Shown here: positions 39,952-49,123 of the stretch, piece by piece | Layout: every line of letters begins with the position of its first letter | Position numbering within the stretch: the stretch's first letter is position 1 | Source: Liquorilactobacillus uvarum DSM 19971 | GTDB taxonomy: Bacteria > Bacillota > Bacilli > Lactobacillales > Lactobacillaceae | DNA length: 64,000 nt | Assembly (NCBI RefSeq): GCF_001434935.1 | Contig: NZ_AZEG01000005.1 | Location: 62,001-126,000, forward strand | Direction: 5' to 3' | Made by a program: the position numbers and the translations under genes | Notes under the pieces: generated by a model | The model's database searches: none | What the model was told of the DNA's origin: nothing | The model's input: only the letters and a program-made list of their open reading frames with translations

Positions 39952-41349
39952 ATGAGTAATGATGTTTTGACAGACCATTTGCCACCACAGAATATTGAGG
40001 CTGAACAAGCAGTTTTAGGTTCGATCTTTTTGCGTTCAGATTCGTTAGTTGAGGCGATGGAATATCTTCAACCTGATGATTTTTATCGGCGTGCACATCA
40101 GATAATTTTTCAAGCAATGATAGATTTAAATAATCAAGACGAAGTAATTGATGTTGTGACGATGAACGATTATTTGAATGCTAAGAACCAAAGCGAAGAT
40201 GTCGGTGGGGTCGGTTATATTGCTGAATTAGCAACAGCCGTTCCAACGGCTGCGAATGTCGCGTATTACGCGCGTATTGTTGAAGAAAAAGCGATTATGC
40301 GTCGTTTGATAGCGACAGCTTCGAACATTGTCACCCAGACCTATAACCAAGAAGAAGACGTGCCAACATTACTAGACGATGCTGAACGGCAAATTATGGA
40401 TGTTTCCGAACGTAGAAATCGAAGTGGGTTTAAGTCGATTACCGACGTTCTGAATAGCACGATCGAGCAGATTGATAGATTATATCAGAATGATGAAGAT
40501 ATTACGGGGTTGGCAACAGGCTATAATGAATTAGATAAAATGACTGCTGGACTTCAGCCAGACAACTTGATTATTTTGGCAGCACGACCTGCTGTTGGTA
40601 AAACGGCCTTTGCTTTGAATATTGCGCAAAACGTTGGAACCAAGACAGATCAGACAGTAGCTATTTTCTCACTTGAAATGAGTGCTGAATCGTTGGTTAA
40701 CCGTATGCTCTGTGCAGAGGGAAGTGTCAATGCAAACCATCTGCGAACAGGTCAGCTGAACGATGAAGAATGGCAGAATTTAGTTGTGGCCATGGGTTCT
40801 CTGTCACAAGCATCTATTTATATTGATGATACACCAGGTATTAAAATGGCTGAAATAAGAGCGAAATGTCGTCGCTTAGCTAAAGAAAAGGGTAATTTGG
40901 GTTTGATCGTAGTCGATTATCTGCAGTTGATTGAGGGAACTAATAAGGAAAGCAGGCAGCAAGAGGTTTCTGAAATTTCACGACAGCTCAAAAAGTTGGC
41001 TAAAGAATTGTCGGTACCGGTAATTGCGTTGTCACAGCTTTCACGAGGAGTTGAACAACGTCAAGATAAAAGACCGGTTCTTTCTGATATTCGTGAGTCA
41101 GGATCGATTGAGCAAGATGCAGATATTGTTGCTTTTTTGTATCGGGATGATTATTATGATCGACAAGAAGGCGATGAAAACGAGGGCAATGGCGGCAATA
41201 ATGGTAAAGATGACGATACGCAAGATGTCGGCGAAGTGGAAGTAATAATTGAAAAAAACCGTTCCGGACCGCGTGGTACCGTCAAACTTTTATTCGTGAA
41301 GTCATATAATAAATTTTCATCAGTAGCATATGTTCCTGAGAATGGGTAA
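39952..41349 (+). CDS. dnaC: Replicative DNA helicase (DnaB family, dnaC in Bacillus naming)
   Basis: Hexameric fork helicase, 465 aa. The N-terminal primase-binding domain (QNIEAEQAVLGSIF) is joined to the RecA-like motor with Walker A AARPAVGKTAFALN (about 210), Walker B LIVVDYLQLI (about 320) and the DIRESGSIEQDADIV arginine-finger region. After the DDYYDRQ motif comes a Gly/Asn/Asp-rich insert (about 405-425) before the final EVIIEKNRSGPRGTV. A terminator lies at 41403-41440. Confidence 0.97.
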   Translation: MSNDVLTDHLPPQNIEAEQAVLGSIFLRSDSLVEAMEYLQPDDFYRRAHQIIFQAMIDLNNQDEVIDVVTMNDYLNAKNQSEDVGGVGYIAELATAVPTAANVAYYARIVEEKAIMRRLIATASNIVTQTYNQEEDVPTLLDDAERQIMDVSERRNRSGFKSITDVLNSTIEQIDRLYQNDEDITGLATGYNELDKMTAGLQPDNLIILAARPAVGKTAFALNIAQNVGTKTDQTVAIFSLEMSAESLVNRMLCAEGSVNANHLRTGQLNDEEWQNLVVAMGSLSQASIYIDDTPGIKMAEIRAKCRRLAKEKGNLGLIVVDYLQLIEGTNKESRQQEVSEISRQLKKLAKELSVPVIALSQLSRGVEQRQDKRPVLSDIRESGSIEQDADIVAFLYRDDYYDRQEGDENEGNGGNNGKDDDTQDVGEVEVIIEKNRSGPRGTVKLLFVKSYNKFSSVAYVPENG

Positions 41350-41402
41350 GAATGTTAGTCAACGTTCTTTTCTATAAGATAAAGCTAAAAAGAATAAAAT
41401 AG

Positions 41403-41440
41403 AGCTGTAGCAAGACATTAGTTTTGCTGCAGCTTTTTTG
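41403..41440 (+). terminator. Terminator of gdpP-rplI-dnaC
   Basis: AGCTGTAGCAA pairs with TTGCTGCAGCT (one G-T pair), then a six-base T run. Confidence 0.8.
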
Positions 41441-41735
41441 TAATTGAGAAATTTCGTACAATATGATTTAAAGATGAATTTTTTATCTAACCATGAATTA
41501 CGCATAGTCCAATCTATATTCATAGTTAATGCTTAAAGCTTAAAGCCTAACAGTTATTGGTATATGCCATTAGTGCCGAAAGATCTCGAATTTCTACCAC
41601 ACATATCTGTCGTTTTCCGCATCATAGCCGCCTATATAAAGTTCTTAGACTCTTCCGTAAAAAGCAAAAGTCAGAGTTAAAGTTCGTTATTTTTGAGTTT
41701 TGAAAAAAGCTTTTTTATAAATATTCGTTATTTAC
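41441..41735. other. Long non-coding gap before purA
   Basis: No ORF with a ribosome site and no recognised RNA. Two same-direction TTCGTTATTT elements (near 41683-41690 and 41724-41733) loosely resemble reverse-complement PurBoxes, but their spacing and orientation do not fit the paired inverted arrangement. Confidence 0.5.
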
Positions 41736-41764
41736 TTGAAAGATAAACTTTTGACTGATACAAT
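41736..41764 (+). promoter_or_regulatory. purA promoter
   Basis: TTGAAA (41736-41741), 17-base spacer, TACAAT (41759-41764), about 65 bases before purA. Confidence 0.6.
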
Positions 41765-41824
41765 TATCGAGGTTAATGATTAAGTTTGTGTAGTTTATTT
41801 TGGTTAAATCATTCAATGAGGTGA

Positions 41825-43123
<1,299 letters not shown>

Positions 43124-43149
43124 GTATTACTTTTTAAAATTGTAGTCAT

Positions 43150-43204
43150 AAAAAAGTACCTTCAAAGTTAAAGCTTTTCACTTCAACTTTGAAGGTACTT
43201 TTTG
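43150..43204 (+). terminator. Terminator of purA
   Basis: Perfect 19-bp arms AAAAAGTACCTTCAAAGTT / AACTTTGAAGGTACTTTTT around a 16-base loop. The following ~340 bases (43205-43543) hold no recognisable feature until the 40-aa gene. Confidence 0.9.
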
Positions 43205-43543
43205 TTTAATCACATTGCAATCTTTACTTAATTTAAGCGTAAGCAAAAAATGATACTAAGATGTTTAAAGTCAATTACTGGAATCGAGTTGAGGTTTCTT
43301 AGAAAATAAATGTTGCCGTGAGTAATTATTTTACTGCTAAAATAATTTTTAGTTAAGAATTCCTAATTTGACGCTAAAAGGATGACATAGTTCAAATTTT
43401 AACAATACATTATCCTCGTTTTTTCCGTCTAACCGTTATAGAATGGGAATGAACGTTCGATAAAAGATTGATGTCTAGCAAAGCTGTCTTGTGATCCATA
43501 GAGAGTACGGTGCTAAGAGTTAATTATTATAGGAGTGATGATA

Positions 43544-43666
43544 ATGGTATTTTCTAGTGATACAGAAAAGGCGATCAGGACAGTAATGAAACAGAAAGCG
43601 TGTACATATGAGGAAGCAATAGCATTTTTAATTGACGTTGTCCAAAAGCAAAGGTCAGTGAATTAG
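43544..43666 (+). CDS. Small protein of unknown function (40 aa)
   Basis: Short ORF starting at ATG 43544 with AGGAG eight bases upstream, ending TAG 43666. The product (MVFSSDTEKAIRTVMKQKAC onward) is predicted to be one or two amphipathic helices with no signal or membrane segment. It converges on the thioesterase gene with only 15 bases between ends. Not recognised; the good ribosome site and coding-like composition support it moderately. Confidence 0.5.
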   Translation: MVFSSDTEKAIRTVMKQKACTYEEAIAFLIDVVQKQRSVN

Positions 43667-43681
43667 ATTTTCAGCAGTTGG

Positions 43682-44182
43682 TCATTTTTGTTGCCAGGGG
43701 AGTGCAAGTGAGATCCTCTGTCTGAATTCTTTTTGTTGTTTAAGTTGATCAATTTGTTTTTGTTTTCGTTCAGGATACTTTGAACAGATGGCTTTTTCTT
43801 CTTTTGATGTAGGGATTATGGGTTCTAGTATAGTTTCTTTGTTAAGAACAACAAATGTTAAAAAAGCGGTTGCCCCCAGAAAACGGTCACCTGTTTGAAG
43901 ATGTTCGCCGATTATTTTGGCAAATATTTCGATGGAGCGTTTTCCGACACCACTGGCATAGGTTTCAATGTAGAAAAAATCTTTTAATTTAAAAGGAGCG
44001 ATAAAATTAAAGTGATCAAGTGATGCAGTGGCTGTTTCTGTGCGTGCAACACGCGATGCCGAGATTGAGGCAGTACTATCCAACAATTCGAGTAGACGAC
44101 CGCCATAGACGGTTTCGTGTTCATTTAAATCACTAACTAGGACCCGATGGCTTGTGATTGCTAAGGTTTGCTGACAGTTCAT
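43682..44182 (-). CDS. Acyl-CoA thioesterase, YkhA/BFIT hotdog family
   Basis: Cytosolic hotdog-fold thioesterase of 166 aa. The catalytic-loop region NEHETVYGGRLLELLDSTASISA (shortened family motif N-x-x-G/T-x-x-x-GG-x-x-x-x-x-x-D, about residues 20-36) and LDHFNFIAPFKLKDFF are typical of the YkhA/YciA group that hydrolyses medium- to long-chain acyl-CoA. A lysine/glutamine-rich tail follows. AGGAGG lies before the start. Physiological substrate unknown. Confidence 0.88.
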   Translation of the reverse strand: MNCQQTLAITSHRVLVSDLNEHETVYGGRLLELLDSTASISASRVARTETATASLDHFNFIAPFKLKDFFYIETYASGVGKRSIEIFAKIIGEHLQTGDRFLGATAFLTFVVLNKETILEPIIPTSKEEKAICSKYPERKQKQIDQLKQQKEFRQRISLALPWQQK

Positions 44183-44259
44183 AGTGAAGTCTAGACCTCC
44201 TAATTTTTTACTTGAGTTTCAGTATTATAATAGCACACTAGTAAAAGCTATGAGAAAAT

Positions 44260-44304
44260 GAAACGGTTATTGATGTTTCACATGAAACATTAATAACCGT
44301 TTTC
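44260..44304. repeat. 45-base inverted repeat enclosing parS-like site 2
   Basis: Arms of about 21 bases with a single mismatch (GAAACGGTTATT..TGTTTCA / TGAAACA..AATAACCGTTTC), centred on the parS-like core at 44274-44289. No gene ends here on either strand, so it is not an obvious terminator. The rest of 44305-44564 holds nothing recognised. Confidence 0.7.
44274..44289. promoter_or_regulatory. parS-like site 2
   Basis: TGTTTCACATGAAACA, identical over all 16 bases to the site at 17629-17644 and one base from the Spo0J/ParB consensus. Confidence 0.55.
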
Positions 44305-44564
44305 AATAAAAAAATATACAGTTCTGAATATGGTTAGAATCCAACTGATTTCGCCCAAAATATGTAAAAGGGGACGGAAATAAGGCGGAGAAGACATACT
44401 AGTGCAGAAATACTGAGTACTTAACGATGAAAAGAATCAAATATCGACAAACTGCACCAATGTAATTTGAAATACCATGTTAATTTGCCTTCAAGTGGCT
44501 TTTTTGAAAATAAATTTACGTGGAAGTGTATGTGAATTTCTTGATAGCACATTTAAGTGAAGGG

Positions 44565-44593
44565 TTGACATAGGAAGTATAGCATGTTAATCT
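44565..44593 (+). promoter_or_regulatory. Promoter of the T-box leader
   Basis: TTGACA (44565-44570), 17-base spacer, TAATCT (44588-44593), directly before the T-box leader. Confidence 0.75.
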
Positions 44594-44599
44594 TTGCGT

Positions 44600-44846
44600 A
44601 ATCTAATAACTGAACGTTGAATGTCATAATAAGTAGTTTATCTATCTGGGTGTCAGGAAGTCGGTGGTTACTGCGAACCGATCAGGGTAGTTTGGCGAAA
44701 TACATTGACAGAGTTTCTTTGAACGGCTAATAACTAGACTCCGTTATCGTCTAGTGAGTGGAAGACTAGTGGCTTTTTTGTCTTCAAACTGGGTGGTAAC
44801 ACGGAAATTCGTCCCTATTGCATTTATTGCAATAGGGATTTTTTTA
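44600..44846 (+). ncRNA. T-box leader, tyrosine type
   Basis: tRNA-sensing transcription attenuator. The T-box GGGTGGTAACACGG is at 44791-44804. The apical Stem I consensus GGTGGTTACTGCGAACC is near 44664, and the AGTA of the loop E at 44632-44635. The opposite strand reads GCGAAATACATTGACA, with TGTCA/TGACA closing below, placing TAC (44701-44703, Tyr) as specifier. The UGGU bulge matches an A discriminator, as in tRNA-Tyr. The terminator is CCCTATTGCA/TGCAATAGGG plus T run (44813-44846). It controls the NhaC-family gene. Confidence 0.9.
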
Positions 44847-44870
44847 TTATTTAAAAAAGGGTGATAAGGA

Positions 44871-44927
44871 ATGGTTGGAAGCTTTGGGGGAATAGCGGGT
44901 TATCAATATTGCGCACGAAAACAATAA
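44871..44927 (+). CDS. Possible 18-codon ORF between T-box and transporter
   Basis: ATG at 44871 with AAGGG nine bases upstream, 18 residues, TAA at 44925. It contains two tyrosine codons (GYQYC). It could be a leader peptide or chance; nothing else supports translation. Confidence 0.25.
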   Translation: MVGSFGGIAGYQYCARKQ

Positions 44928-44964
44928 AAATTAGCAAACATTAACAACGATGAGGAGTGTCAAA

Positions 44965-46389
44965 ATGAATGAAATTAAAAAGATAAGTGTAAAAGAAGCA
45001 AGTTGTATTTTGATTTTGGTATTACTGATAATGGGAGGCGGCGTAATCGGTTTCGGGCTTTCACCACAAGTTCCCGTTATGTTAGCAATGGGGACAATCA
45101 TTTTGTGGGCGAAGCTAAAACGTTTCAGCTGGGCGAGCGTCAATTTAGGCATTAAAGATGGAATTGAGAAGGGGATCATCCCTATTTTTATTTTTATACT
45201 GATTGGTGCCATGATTAGCACGTGGATTGCCGCTGGTACGATTCCGTCTTTAATGGTATTGGGATTTAAAATAATAAGTGTGCGCTGGTTTCTTCCTTCC
45301 GTTTTTGTTGTATGCACACTTGTGGGAGCAGCAGTTGGGAGTGCCTTCACAGTGGCCTCAACTGTAGGAATTGCTTTTATGGGTATGGGGATTACGATGG
45401 GATTGAACCCAGCCATGATAGCGGGCTCTATTATCTCGGGCGCAATTTTTGGAGATAAGCTTTCACCACTTTCGGAAACTAATAATCTGGCCTCAGCAGT
45501 AGTAGATACAGAATTATTTGAACATATCAGGAACCTTTTATGGTCAACGTTGCCAGCAGGAATTCTGACAGCTGTGCTGTTCATGATCGTGGGTCATGAT
45601 AATTCCAGTATGAGTTTAGAGAGAATCAATAAAACTGTTGCTATTTTAAATTCACATTTCAATATCTCATTTTGGGCGGTAATTCCAATTGTTTTAGTTT
45701 TTTTGTGTGCTGGTTTTAAGATGCCAGCCGTCCCAACGATGCTCTTAAACATTTTTGTCACGAGCATTATGATTTTTGTGCAGGATCCTCAAATTCCATT
45801 AAAAAAACTGGCAGAAATTATTACAAATGGTTTTGTCGCTAAAACGGGAAATGTAACAGTTAACACGTTGTTGTCGCGTGGGGGAATTGTCAGTATGATG
45901 CCAACTGTCGCTTTAATCGTCTTGACCTTGTCTTTGGGCGGACTCCTCGTCAGATTTGGCTTGATAAGAACTGTGATGGCTCCATTGGCCAAGCATCTCA
46001 ATAGTACAGGTAAATTGATCACAGCCGGGATTCTAGCATGTCTAGGTGTTAATATTTTTGTGGGCGAACAATTTTTATCGATCATTTTACCTGGGCGGGC
46101 ATTTAAGCAAACATTTAATGCAGGTGGCCTAGCAAATGATGCATTGGGTCGTGTGCTTGAAGATGGTGGCACAGTCATTAATTACTTGGTTCCTTGGGGA
46201 GTTGGTGGAGTTTTCTTGGCCAATACATTAAGTGTACCAACAGTACATTACCTGCCATTTGTCTTCTTCAGTCTCTTATGTCCTCTTTTTTCAATTTTGA
46301 GCGGTTTTACAGGAGTAGGTCTGAAACGAATTTCCGCAGGAGATGCACTAGTTGACACAAATGCGGTAGAAGGCAGTCAAATCAATTAA
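44965..46389 (+). CDS. NhaC-family transporter, probably tyrosine permease
   Basis: Polytopic membrane protein, 474 aa, about eleven hydrophobic segments, NhaC Na+/H+ antiporter family (SAFTVASTVGIAFMGMG, GAIFGDKLSPLSETNNLAS with the family D-K-x-S-P-x-x-x-T/E-N motif). The ATG at 44965 has GAGGAG seven bases upstream; an ATG at 44950 overlaps that site. Expression is governed by a tyrosine-type T-box, and NhaC-like proteins under Tyr T-boxes in lactic acid bacteria have been proposed as tyrosine transporters (TyrT). A sodium-proton antiporter role is the alternative from family name alone. Confidence 0.88.
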   Translation: MNEIKKISVKEASCILILVLLIMGGGVIGFGLSPQVPVMLAMGTIILWAKLKRFSWASVNLGIKDGIEKGIIPIFIFILIGAMISTWIAAGTIPSLMVLGFKIISVRWFLPSVFVVCTLVGAAVGSAFTVASTVGIAFMGMGITMGLNPAMIAGSIISGAIFGDKLSPLSETNNLASAVVDTELFEHIRNLLWSTLPAGILTAVLFMIVGHDNSSMSLERINKTVAILNSHFNISFWAVIPIVLVFLCAGFKMPAVPTMLLNIFVTSIMIFVQDPQIPLKKLAEIITNGFVAKTGNVTVNTLLSRGGIVSMMPTVALIVLTLSLGGLLVRFGLIRTVMAPLAKHLNSTGKLITAGILACLGVNIFVGEQFLSIILPGRAFKQTFNAGGLANDALGRVLEDGGTVINYLVPWGVGGVFLANTLSVPTVHYLPFVFFSLLCPLFSILSGFTGVGLKRISAGDALVDTNAVEGSQIN

Positions 46390-46449
46390 TGGAAATTTTT
46401 CTAATCAGGATGCTTTGTATTGCAGTGATAATGTATGGATGATTTTTTG

Positions 46450-46493
46450 AATAGCGCTTATCATCAGAAAATTCAGGGATGATAAGCGCTATT
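46450..46493 (+). terminator. Hairpin after the NhaC-family gene
   Basis: Perfect 16-bp arms AATAGCGCTTATCATC / GATGATAAGCGCTATT with a weak T tail. Confidence 0.65.
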
Positions 46494-46602
46494 TACTTAG
46501 AGGTCGAACTTTCTTACTAACTATAATTAATTTGTCAAAATAATAATACTGCAAGTTAGCGGAGTCTACAGATAGACTGCAACATATCAATTATTAGACT
46601 AC

Positions 46603-46637
46603 AAAAAAAGGACCTGTATAATTACAAGTTCTTTTTT
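46603..46637 (-). terminator. Terminator of tRNA-Asn
   Basis: On the minus strand AAAAAGAACTTGTA pairs with TACAGGTCCTTTTT, ending in a T run, about 20 bases past the tRNA. Confidence 0.65.
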
Positions 46638-46655
46638 ATACCGATAAATTAAAAA

Positions 46656-46727
46656 CTGCTCAGGTAGGATTCGAACCTACGACCTCTTGATTAACAGTCA
46701 ATTATTCTACCACTGAACTACTGAGCA
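46656..46727 (-). tRNA. tRNA-Asn (GTT)
   Basis: 72-nt cloverleaf on the minus strand. Acceptor TGCTCAG/CTGAGCA, T-arm GTAGGTTCGAATCCTAC, anticodon loop CTGTTAA giving GTT. No CCA is encoded. It is a lone tRNA with its own terminator. Confidence 0.95.
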
Positions 46728-46848
46728 ATGATCATTAATAGCACATATATAGTTATACCATATCAATTATGCTTTGTAAACATATTTTTTTAGAATAATG
46801 AGCTACAGTATTCAGTGGATGATTAAGTAACAATTCGACGAATAAAAG

Positions 46849-47688
46849 TCAGTCAAACTCCTCATATTCATTAGGATCCTGATCATCGATGCGTCCATCG
46901 GTCCGAGTCAAGCCATTGATGGCGTCAACCTCTGCGGTAGTTAGTTTAAAATCAAAGACATCTAGATTAGAGCGTTGGTGCAGCAGGTTGCTTGATTTTG
47001 GAATTGGAACAACTCCTCTTTCAATATGCCAACGTAAAACTATCTGGCCGATATTTTTATGGTATTTGTCAGCGAGTTTTTTGATCAATGGTTCCTGCAG
47101 AACTTTGTTTCCACGTCCGAGAGGGCTCCATGCTTCTGTAACTATCCCACGTTCTTTGTTTGCTTTCAACATCCGTTCTTGAATCCAGAAGGGATGGACC
47201 TCAATTTGATTAACAGCTGGAGTAATCCCCGTTTTGTCAACAAGATGATCAAGGTGTTCAGGTTCAAAGTTCGAAACACCGACCGAGCGGATGAGGCCTA
47301 GCTTTTGAGCAGTTATAAGTGCTTTCCATGCTTCAACATAAAGTTTTCTCTTAGGTAGAGGCCAGTGTATCAGATACAAGTCAAAATATGACAGGCCCAT
47401 GCGGCATAGCGACTCTTGGATACTCATCAGGGCATCATCGTAATGATGATATTTGCCAGGAAGTTTTGAAGTAACAGTAAAGGCTGAACGCGGAATACCA
47501 GAACGGCGGATCGCTTCTCCAACAATTCCTTCGCTATCATAGTTAGTTGAGGTATCAAGTAATCGATAACCATCCTGAATGGCGGAGAGAACCTGATCGA
47601 TTCCCTGACCTCCACGTATCTGGTAGGTTCCAAGACCGATAGAAGGAATCAGATGGCCATCGTTAAGAGTTATTTTAGGAATATTCAT
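46849..47688 (-). CDS. Aldo/keto reductase (AKR5-like), second copy
   Basis: 279-aa NADPH-dependent reductase. Catalytic residues are visible as D in YRLLDTSTNYDSE, Y in the same motif, K in FTVTSKLPGKY and H in LYLIHWPLP. The C-terminal VPIPKSSNLLHQRSN binds cofactor phosphate. AGGAGG precedes the ATG. It is distinct from the gene at 20.8 kb (different loops and C-terminus), so these are paralogues, not a duplication. Substrate unknown; no neighbour gives a hint. Confidence 0.92.
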   Translation of the reverse strand: MNIPKITLNDGHLIPSIGLGTYQIRGGQGIDQVLSAIQDGYRLLDTSTNYDSEGIVGEAIRRSGIPRSAFTVTSKLPGKYHHYDDALMSIQESLCRMGLSYFDLYLIHWPLPKRKLYVEAWKALITAQKLGLIRSVGVSNFEPEHLDHLVDKTGITPAVNQIEVHPFWIQERMLKANKERGIVTEAWSPLGRGNKVLQEPLIKKLADKYHKNIGQIVLRWHIERGVVPIPKSSNLLHQRSNLDVFDFKLTTAEVDAINGLTRTDGRIDDQDPNEYEEFD

Positions 47689-47921
47689 GTGACAGATCCT
47701 CCTTATTAATAATAATGTTTAATCAGAATTCTTATTAATGTGTGTCTTTACGATAATACTTTATATTGTTTTTGTGAAATATACTGCTTTTGCTTACTCA
47801 AGTTGTTTTAAAAGGACTGTGAAAATTAATGATAGCAGGTGTAAAATTATTAAAAAAGCGGATGAAATAGTGCATCAGCATATGGTATTATTAAAACAGA
47901 GCTTGGGAAGGGGGTGAGCTT

Positions 47922-48062
47922 GTGGATAAAAAAGAAAAGGGGCTTATTTTTACTAGAATTGATGATATTGAATCAGTATTACGAGAAGGCCACAACGTTT
48001 TAAGCACTTCAGAAGTTATCAACGTACTGCGTTCTCTTAAGAATGATATCAATACGATTTAA
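47922..48062 (+). CDS. Small protein of unknown function (46 aa)
   Basis: GTG at 47922 with GGGGGTGA about six bases upstream. The product starts MDKKEKGLIFTRIDDIESVL and ends SLKNDINTI; charged, helical, soluble. A strong hairpin with T run (48186-48233) lies downstream. Not recognised. Confidence 0.5.
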   Translation: MDKKEKGLIFTRIDDIESVLREGHNVLSTSEVINVLRSLKNDINTI

Positions 48063-48185
48063 GCGCAAAGTAACTTATTTTCAGTTAGATAAGCAAGTAA
48101 ATTAATATTCGTATGTATGCAAAACAAATGGGCATTAATTTATTTACTTAGCCACGTGTGCTGGTAATTGCAGCAGGTTCTTAGT

Positions 48186-48233
48186 AAAAAAGTTCAGGAC
48201 AAAAGCAAAAACAGTTTTTGTCTTGAGCTTTTT
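48186..48233 (+). terminator. Terminator after the 46-aa gene
   Basis: AAAAAAGTTCAGGACAAAA pairs with TTTTTGTCTTGAGCTTTTTT around a ten-base loop. Confidence 0.75.
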
Positions 48234-48301
48234 TAGTTTTAACATCCACTTTTTTTATATAATTAGTATTAGTTGATAAAACGCTAAGCTGATTTTAGAT
48301 A

Positions 48302-48348
48302 CAAAAAAACAGTAACCATAAGGATTTTGACATCCTATGATTACTGGT
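48302..48348 (-). terminator. Terminator of tRNA-Lys
   Basis: Minus-strand stem CAGTAATCATAGGAT / ATCCTTATGGTTACTG followed by seven T. Confidence 0.8.
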
Positions 48349-48361
48349 AGTAAACCTCTGA

Positions 48362-48434
48362 TGGGTGGCCAGGGGATCGAACCCTGGACCCACGGATTAA
48401 GAGTCCGTTGCTCTGCCAGCTGAGCTAGCCACCC
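48362..48434 (-). tRNA. tRNA-Lys (CTT)
   Basis: 73-nt cloverleaf on the minus strand: acceptor GGGTGGC/GCCACCC with A discriminator, D-arm GCTCAGCTGGCAGAGC, anticodon loop CTCTTAA giving CTT, T-arm CAGGGTTCGATCCCCTG. No CCA encoded. Single gene with its own terminator. Confidence 0.96.
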
Positions 48435-48560
48435 ATATCTCATCAACAAGAAATATATTACCATTTATATTGATGAGATGCAACCTAATTTAAAAATAAA
48501 TTTCAAAGTAAGGATGATTCTGCTAAATATTGAGAATCACCGTGAAATGAATAGTCAGGA

Positions 48561-49121
48561 CTAATTACGACGCTTTTCAATGATCTTGAAAATCCGTTTT
48601 AATAGAAAGTAAAGAAGTGGGACACAAATTGCGGTTGAAATGGAATTAATCACGGTTGCTGGAAGACTTAGGAAAGACGCAACCACAGCTGCATTAAATG
48701 ATGTTCCAACCATCAAAGCCTCAACAATTGATGTGCAGTAAGATGTGAAAATTTTAAGCACTCCTGCCACAATAGCGATAATAATGATATTTTTCTTACT
48801 ATCGTTGTAATTGAAGACGCTTAACAGAAAACTGACAACTAATGCCACGATGGCAATCTCTAACATCGTGAGCCATGATGTTAAGGCATAACCATTCAAA
48901 ATATCGAAACCGCCTAATCCAATTATTCCAGCCAGAGCACCATTACGCAGACCAAGGAATAAAACAGCCAAAATAGCTAACGTATTACCGAAGTGAATAA
49001 ATGGTCTCCCAACCAAAGCAGGAATAGGTATTCTAAAAATGAAAATTCCAAGATAAATAAGGGCAGTGAAAAGTCCAGTCATAATAATTGCTTGAAGTGA
49101 ATTCTTATTGTAGTGTAACAA
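48561..49121 (-). CDS. ECF transporter S-component, probable pyridoxine (PdxU-like)
   Basis: Small membrane protein (186 aa, about six hydrophobic segments) of the ECF_trnsprt family. The N-terminal helix AIIMTGLFTALIYLGIFIFRIPIP, the glycine/alanine-rich FLGLRNGALAGIIGLGGFDILNG and the C-terminal basic end match S-components, which capture a vitamin and dock on a shared EcfAA'T module. It lies two bases after a pyridoxal kinase gene on the same strand, so vitamin B6 uptake is the likely role. The name rests on this coupling. Confidence 0.85.
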   Translation of the reverse strand: MLHYNKNSLQAIIMTGLFTALIYLGIFIFRIPIPALVGRPFIHFGNTLAILAVLFLGLRNGALAGIIGLGGFDILNGYALTSWLTMLEIAIVALVVSFLLSVFNYNDSKKNIIIIAIVAGVLKIFTSYCTSIVEALMVGTSFNAAVVASFLSLPATVINSISTAICVPLLYFLLKRIFKIIEKRRN

Positions 49122-49123
49122 AT

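Noticed and set aside
41680-41735. Possible PurR boxes before purA
   Set aside because: Two CGAA-centred elements lie about 41 bases apart in the same direction with mismatches; the known paired inverted spacing is not met.
46849-47688. Duplication of the aldo/keto reductase at 20.8 kb
   Set aside because: Same family and similar length, but the sequences differ throughout, so they are old paralogues rather than a recent copy.
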